This document shows, one piece after another, positions 8,891-12,697 of a stretch of DNA of 12,697 nt. The notes below the pieces were generated by a model. It was not told the origin of the DNA and ran no database searches. It saw nothing but the letters and a program-made list of their open reading frames with translations. Each line of letters begins with the position of its first letter. The first letter of the stretch is position 1. Source of the stretch: Poronia punctata (Eukaryota; Ascomycota; Sordariomycetes; Xylariales; Xylariaceae); NCBI GenBank assembly GCA_022579005.1, contig MU401881.1, positions 6,470 to 19,166 of the forward strand. Direction: 5' to 3'. Both the position numbers and the translations under genes were made by a program.

Positions 8891-9535
8891 AAGCTTTTTA
8901 TTAATAATAACTTTAACTAGCTTTAAGTTAAGCTTTATATTGCTAGTTTTTATATTAATACTAATAACTTATATAAGCGCTTTTTATTACTATTTTTACT
9001 AACGTTTTATAAGCTACTTATATAGCTTAGGTTATTACTAGTAATAAGTTTTTATGTTATTATAAAAAGCTTTAAAAAATAATAAGTTAAAATGCTTAAG
9101 CGCTTTAAATAAGTTGCTAACTAATTTATAAATTAGCTTTATTTCTTTATTTAGCTTATATGCTACTTTTATAGCTAATTATTATATTATTAAATATTAT
9201 ATAAATAATATCTTTTTTTATGCTAGCGCGCTACTAATACATATAAAATAAGCTTATTAATATTTTAAGCGCATTTAAAGCGCTATTAAAATTTAAAAAG
9301 AATATTTTTAAGCTTATTATAAGCAAGTTGCTTAAGCTACGCGTTTTGTGCTTATTTAATATAACTAAGTAACTTATAAAAAGCTTAAAGAAATATTATA
9401 AAAGTAGTATATAAAATATATATAGTTATACTTACAATTTAAAAGAAAAGCAAATTAAATAAATAATACTTATAACTAACCTAATTATATATTACTATTA
9501 TATAAGCTATATAACCTTTTTTATTTTTTTATAAG

Positions 9536-9553
9536 TGTGTTTTAAAAAACACA
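9536..9553. repeat. 18-bp palindrome TGTGTTTT-AA-AAAACACA
   Basis: Exact 8-base arms around AA, so the whole 18-mer is self-complementary. It keeps TG and CA steps that the mutation process normally removes. It lies within the unidentified T-rich block; no function can be assigned. Confidence 0.45.
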
Positions 9554-9852
9554 GTACTTACGCTATTGTTTTTTAAGACATCTTTATATTATCTTTTAAA
9601 GTTATTTAATATAATTATATTTAAAAAGCTTTTTAAAGGCTTTTTTATTAAAGTAGCGTATTTTTTTACTATATAAGCAAGTAGCGCCTAGCTTATAAGC
9701 TGCTTTTAACTTAAAAAGCTTTAAAAATAGCTTTTACTTTTTATTTAGCTTTTGCTTTTTTATTTTTTTAAACTAAAAGTAGTAGTTATTTATTATTTTA
9801 TATTTATAAAAAACAAATTGTTTTTTTGCGCTATATATAAGTTTTATATAAA

Positions 9853-9885
9853 ACCTATTATATATATATATAATAGATAATAGGT
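9853..9885. repeat. Inverted repeat ACCTATTA / TAATAGGT
   Basis: Arms at 9853-9860 and 9878-9885 flank a mostly TA-repeat centre. It marks the join between the T-rich block and the less mutated island. It could be the end of an element or a TA-rich hairpin. Confidence 0.5.
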
Positions 9886-9985
9886 CTACTCTAGAGATAA
9901 CTAAGTAGTTACTATTAAAGTAGAGAAGCGTTTAGCACACATTAGCAAATTAAGCAACAATCGGTTTAACATTAGAAAAATAAGT
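9884..9985. other. Island of low mutation between elements
   Basis: In about 100 bases TC, GA, CA and TG steps are frequent (GTCTACTCTAGAGATAAC at 9884-9901, AGTAGAGAAGC, GCACACATT, CAATCGG), while the 1000 bases at the window start hold only about two TC and two GA. A small palindrome AACTAAGTAGTT lies at 9900-9911. It has no open reading frame and no RNA gene signature that I recognise. It may be single-copy host sequence or an LTR end that escaped mutation. It lies where the 5' end of the downstream Copia element would be expected. Confidence 0.55.
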
Positions 9986-10015
9986 AAAGCTTATTTTAAA
10001 AAATACAATATATAT

Positions 10016-10046
10016 AGCGCGTTAATTAAAAAATTAACTACGCGCT
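10016..10046. repeat. CG-rich hairpin AGCGCG...CGCGCT
   Basis: The left arm AGCGCGTTAATT (10016-10027) pairs with AATTAACTACGCGCT (10032-10046), 12 paired bases with a 3-base bulge and a 4-base loop. It is one of the strongest local fold-backs in the window and keeps CGCG on both arms. It may belong to the 5' end of the Copia element. Confidence 0.55.
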
Positions 10047-10117
10047 TTATAAATTATGCTATAATTATTTTAGGTTTATTAATAATAAAGTTATATATAA
10101 TAACTAATAAAAAAAAG

Positions 10118-10169
10118 GTTTATATACTTAGTATAAAGTATACGCGCTATATAGTACTAAGTAAAAACC
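10118..10169. repeat. Imperfect long inverted repeat around TACTTAGTA / TACTAAGTA
   Basis: Exact 9-base arms at 10125-10133 and 10155-10163 extend outward to GGTTT on the left and AAACC on the right, with a 2-base offset. The 21-base centre contains CGCG. It resembles a long hairpin or a remnant of a small inverted-repeat element near the presumed 5' end of the Copia element. Confidence 0.5.
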
Positions 10170-12066
10170 CTTTTAAGTTGTTTAATAATTATAATATTAA
10201 AATTAAAGCTAAAATAAAAAGTATACAATATTAAAAAAGTAAAAAGCATAAAGCGTATTTTACTTACTATTTAATTAAGTAGCAAGTATAATTTACTTTA
10301 TAGCTTTTATAATTAAAGCGTAAGTTAAACTACTTAATTAATATATAACTAAAATAAATATAAGTATTAATTAACTATAAAAGTTAAGCAACGTATACTT
10401 ATAAACTAGTTATATATATATATTAATTAATTTTATATATTTAATATATATATTAGCTATGCTAATTTTAGTATTGTTTTTTACTTTTTACTTTAATAAA
10501 TATAGTTAATATAATTTATTAAAGTTATAAGCTTAATTAGCTATTAAAAAACTAGTGCTTATATAAAATTGCTTTTTTTAAAAGCTAGCTTTATATAGTT
10601 ATATAACATTTTTTTGCTAATTATATTAGTTTTTATTTAATAAGCTAATATTTTTTATACTACAGACTTTTTTTAAAACGTTTTTAGTTATTATATAATA
10701 TAAATTAGTCACTATTAAAAGGTTTAATAATATTTTTATATTTATTAAGTCTTATATAAAGCTTGCTTATTTTTAAAACTAAAAGCAATAGTTTAAAACC
10801 TTTTAAGTTGCTACTACTACTAAAAATATTTAAAAAAATATTAATTTAAATAAGTACTTTTTTAAGTATAAGCTTAAAAAAGTTTTTAAACGCTTTTTTA
10901 AAGCAACTACGCTTTAAAAACTTAAATATTATTATACTAAAAAGTACTGCGCAAAGCTAAAAAAATAAAAAAATAAAAACTAAAAAGCAATAAACTTTAA
11001 AAACTAATATAATAGTTTATAATAACTTAAATTAATAAAAAGCTTACTATTTAATAAAGCTTTAAAATATAAAATATATAATATAAAGCATATAAGTAGC
11101 TTTAAATTAATATACTTTAAGCTTAAGTTAAAAAAACTATTAATATAAAGTATTATATATAAGTTAATATAATATAAATAAAAAGTAGCTAGCTAATGCT
11201 TTAAAACTAAGTTAAAATATTATATAATATTATTATGCTTTATAAAGTTAATTATTATTTAATTACTTAAAAGCAATATTAAAAAGTTTTTATAAAAGTT
11301 AAAAAAGCAATATTAAGTTTAATAAATAATATAAAAAATAAACTATAGTTTATTATAAAGTGCTTAACAATAAGCTTAAAAAAGTTAAAAAGCTATTTAT
11401 AGTTGAAAGTTTATTACGTGCACTTTAGCTAAAGCTTTAATTAAAGTAGGCTACTTAAAAAAAAAGTTAATCTTTTTATACGCAAGCAAAAAATAAACCT
11501 TTTTTTATAATAAAAAAAATAAATTAGCTTATAGCTAACTTAGTAATTAAATATTAGTTAAAAAAAAAGCAAAATATATAGCTATATTTACTACTATTAA
11601 AAATAGCTTAAAAAGCTTATTTTTTAAAAAGTTTTTTAAAAAAAACGCAAATTATATAAGTGCTTTTATAAAAAATTAGCAAAATATTTTTAAAAGCCTA
11701 ATAAGTACGCTTAATATTAGTTTATAATAACTAAATTTTGCGCTTTTTACTAACTATTAAAAATAACTAATAATAAGCTTAAAACTATATAATAACGCTA
11801 TTAAAGTAATAAATAAAGTAAACTATATAATAAAATTAAAAAAAAAATAAAAAGTACTAAGCTTTACTAAAAAATTATTATTTAGTAATAAAAGCTTAAA
11901 TAATTTTTTAAATTTTAAAAAAAAATAGCTACTATATAATATAGTTTATATAGTTATTAATTTTATTATAGTTAATAGCACTTAAAATAATTTTTATAAA
12001 ATATATACTACTATTAGCATAAATAAGTACGTACTATTAAATAGTACTATTTTTAATAACTATAAT
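10170..12066 (+). other. Presumed Copia gag and protease region, unreadable
   Basis: This is 1.9 kb of A-rich, stop-filled sequence ahead of the Copia pol motifs. Its place and length fit a gag region plus the start of protease. I found no zinc knuckle and no clean D-S-G protease site; the best string, V-N-S-T at 11971-11982, lies only about 31 codons before the next motif, too close for a normal Copia protease. The assignment rests on context alone. Confidence 0.4.
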
Positions 12067-12697
12067 GTTATATATTTAATAAACTATATAAAGCTGCTTA
12101 ATATAAAATTATTTATTTTAACTAAAAATAACTAGGTTAAAGCTAGCATATATTTTTTTAATTTAAAAAAAAACCGCAAAACTATTTAAAATATACTTAA
12201 TACTAAAAATAAAAAAAAATAAAAAATCTAGTGCTTAAAAATGTTTATTTTATAAAAGGTTTTTATATTAATATTATATTAAAAGCTAAGCTAAAAAATA
12301 AAAAAAAATAATATTATAGCTTAAATTATATATTGTGCTTTAAAATAATTAAGTATAACGTTATAGTTAAAAAACTATAATATAAACATAACCTAGTTTT
12401 TTTTAATATAAATTTTTTTTTTTACTTTAAATTATATTTTATAATAAATACTAATTATATAAAAAAGTTTATAATAAGCGTAGCTAGTTTAATTATAGCT
12501 ACTATTAAATAAGTATTTTAACTTTTAAGCAACTTTTTAAAACTATAAAAAATAATAAAGTATGATAGCACTTTAAATTTAAGTACTTAAAAGCTAAAGC
12601 GTTAAAAGCTTTAGCTTATAAAGTAAAAAATATAAAAATTTAAAAAATATTATATATTAAGTATAAAAGTTATATAATTAATTATATATTAAAAGTA
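12067..12697 (+). pseudogene. pol: Ty1/Copia protease end and GAG-pre-integrase domain, decayed and cut by the window edge
   Basis: Frame 1 at 12067-12105 reads VIYLINYIKLLNI, matching the Copia V-L-Y-V-P-x-x-x-x-N-L-L-S-V motif that follows the protease core, with Pro to Ile and Ser to Asn. Downstream, frame 2 at 12563-12586 reads **HFKFKY for the x-W-H-x-R-x-G-H zinc-binding start of the GAG-pre-integrase domain: Trp became TAG, the first His CAC is intact, Gly became Lys and the last His became Tyr. It continues LKAKALKALAYKV (12587-12625), as expected for the helix with A-L-x-x-L. The two motifs are about 158 codons apart, longer than usual, and lie in different frames, so at least one indel separates them. 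Confidence 0.75.

Larger units (their letters stand above)
7774..9850 (-). other. Unidentified T-rich decayed block, probably an element on the minus strand
   Basis: The + strand turns T-rich here, so by analogy with the two A-rich sense-strand elements any coding strand is probably the minus strand. All frames are broken. I searched both strands by eye for reverse transcriptase, integrase and DDE transposase motifs and found nothing convincing. It is slightly less mutated than the chromovirus: TC or GA steps survive near 8275, 8311, 8423, 8571, 9142, 9210, 9299 and 9577, and CG-containing words such as GCGC are commoner. A 9-base sequence TAATAGGTT at 7860-7868 recurs inverted at 9852-9860, which would frame a 2-kb unit, but the match does not extend. 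Confidence 0.4.
9990..12697 (+). mobile_element. Ty1/Copia LTR retrotransposon, 5' part, decayed
   Basis: The + strand is A-rich from about 10,000 to the window edge. Near its end it shows two motifs found in this order in Copia pol: a protease-distal V-L-Y-V-P/N-L-L-S motif at 12067-12105 and the GAG-pre-integrase W-H-x-R-x-G-H motif at 12563-12586. The 2 kb before them would hold gag and the leader, but no gag or zinc-knuckle motif was recognised. The start is approximate: no LTR can be delimited because any 3' LTR lies outside the window. Integrase, reverse transcriptase and RNase H would follow beyond 12697. Confidence 0.65.

Noticed and set aside
9181..9225. A minus-strand I-F-N-N-I-I-I string resembling a decayed reverse transcriptase YxDD box.
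   Set aside because: The first residue cannot come from Tyr by C-to-T or G-to-A change, and no flanking RT motif was found.
9555..9610. A pogo/Fot1-like helix-turn-helix reading (Y-A-I-V-F-*-D-I-F) on the + strand.
   Set aside because: The spacing from the aromatic residue to the Pro position is off by one, the conserved Arg is absent, and the reading is against the strand composition of the block.
7860..9860. Terminal inverted repeats of a 2-kb DNA transposon (TAATAGGTT at 7860-7868, AACCTATTA at 9852-9860).
   Set aside because: Identity stops after 9-11 bases, the words are mostly A/T, and no transposase motif was confirmed between them.
11971..11982. V-N-S-T as the Copia protease D-S-G site.
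   Set aside because: Gly is missing, and it lies only about 31 codons before the V-L-Y motif where about 65-75 are expected.
1..12697. Naturally AT-rich genome (mitochondrial, Plasmodium- or Dictyostelium-like) instead of mutated DNA.
   Set aside because: Retroelement motifs are recovered with almost only C-to-T and G-to-A changes and stops at Trp codons, and no open frame or functional RNA exists. This is mutation of dead elements, not a coding AT-rich genome.
1..12697. CRISPR array, tRNA, rRNA, toxin-antitoxin or defence system.
   Set aside because: No spaced direct repeats, no tRNA or rRNA folds and no long open frames were seen on either strand.

Overview
This window is a gene-free, extremely AT-rich stretch (G+C about 15% by eye) made of dead transposable elements whose C and G have been stripped by C-to-T and G-to-A change on both strands. 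No intact protein-coding gene was found. Decoding the decay motif by motif shows two recognisable retroelements, both on the + strand. The mutation pattern and the fungal-type elements suggest a filamentous ascomycete (Pezizomycotina) carrying RIP-like mutation, in a heterochromatic or centromere-like AT block. That assignment is inference: no host gene is present to confirm it.

Layout: 1-395 is an unexplained AT-rich flank. 401-7768 is a structurally complete LTR retrotransposon: two 235-bp LTRs (401-635 and 7534-7768) about 90% alike, bounded by a perfect 5-bp target duplication GTTTA (396-400 and 7769-7773), with a purine run just before the 3' LTR. Inside, in order, lie a gag zinc knuckle (1920-1960), a candidate protease active site (about 2191), reverse transcriptase (about 2754-3420), RNase H (3464-4033), integrase (about 4684-5390), the integrase C-terminal domain (about 5612-5740) and a chromodomain (about 5839-5925). 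This is a Ty3/Gypsy chromovirus. A further 1.5 kb between the chromodomain and the 3' LTR is unexplained.

7774-9850 is T-rich on the + strand and unidentified, probably an older element read on the minus strand. 9851-10170 holds several inverted repeats and a roughly 100-bp island that escaped most of the mutation. From about 10,000 to the window end the + strand is A-rich again and ends in a decayed Ty1/Copia pol: a protease-distal motif at 12067-12105 and the GAG-pre-integrase motif at 12563-12634, cut off by the window edge.

The most striking property is the mutation spectrum. TC and GA dinucleotides are almost absent while GC, AC and GT survive, so the tetramer AGCT is hugely over-represented. 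As a result nearly every Asp and Glu codon has become Asn or Lys and nearly every Trp a stop. This preference for C preceded by a pyrimidine is not the plain CpA rule of classical RIP.
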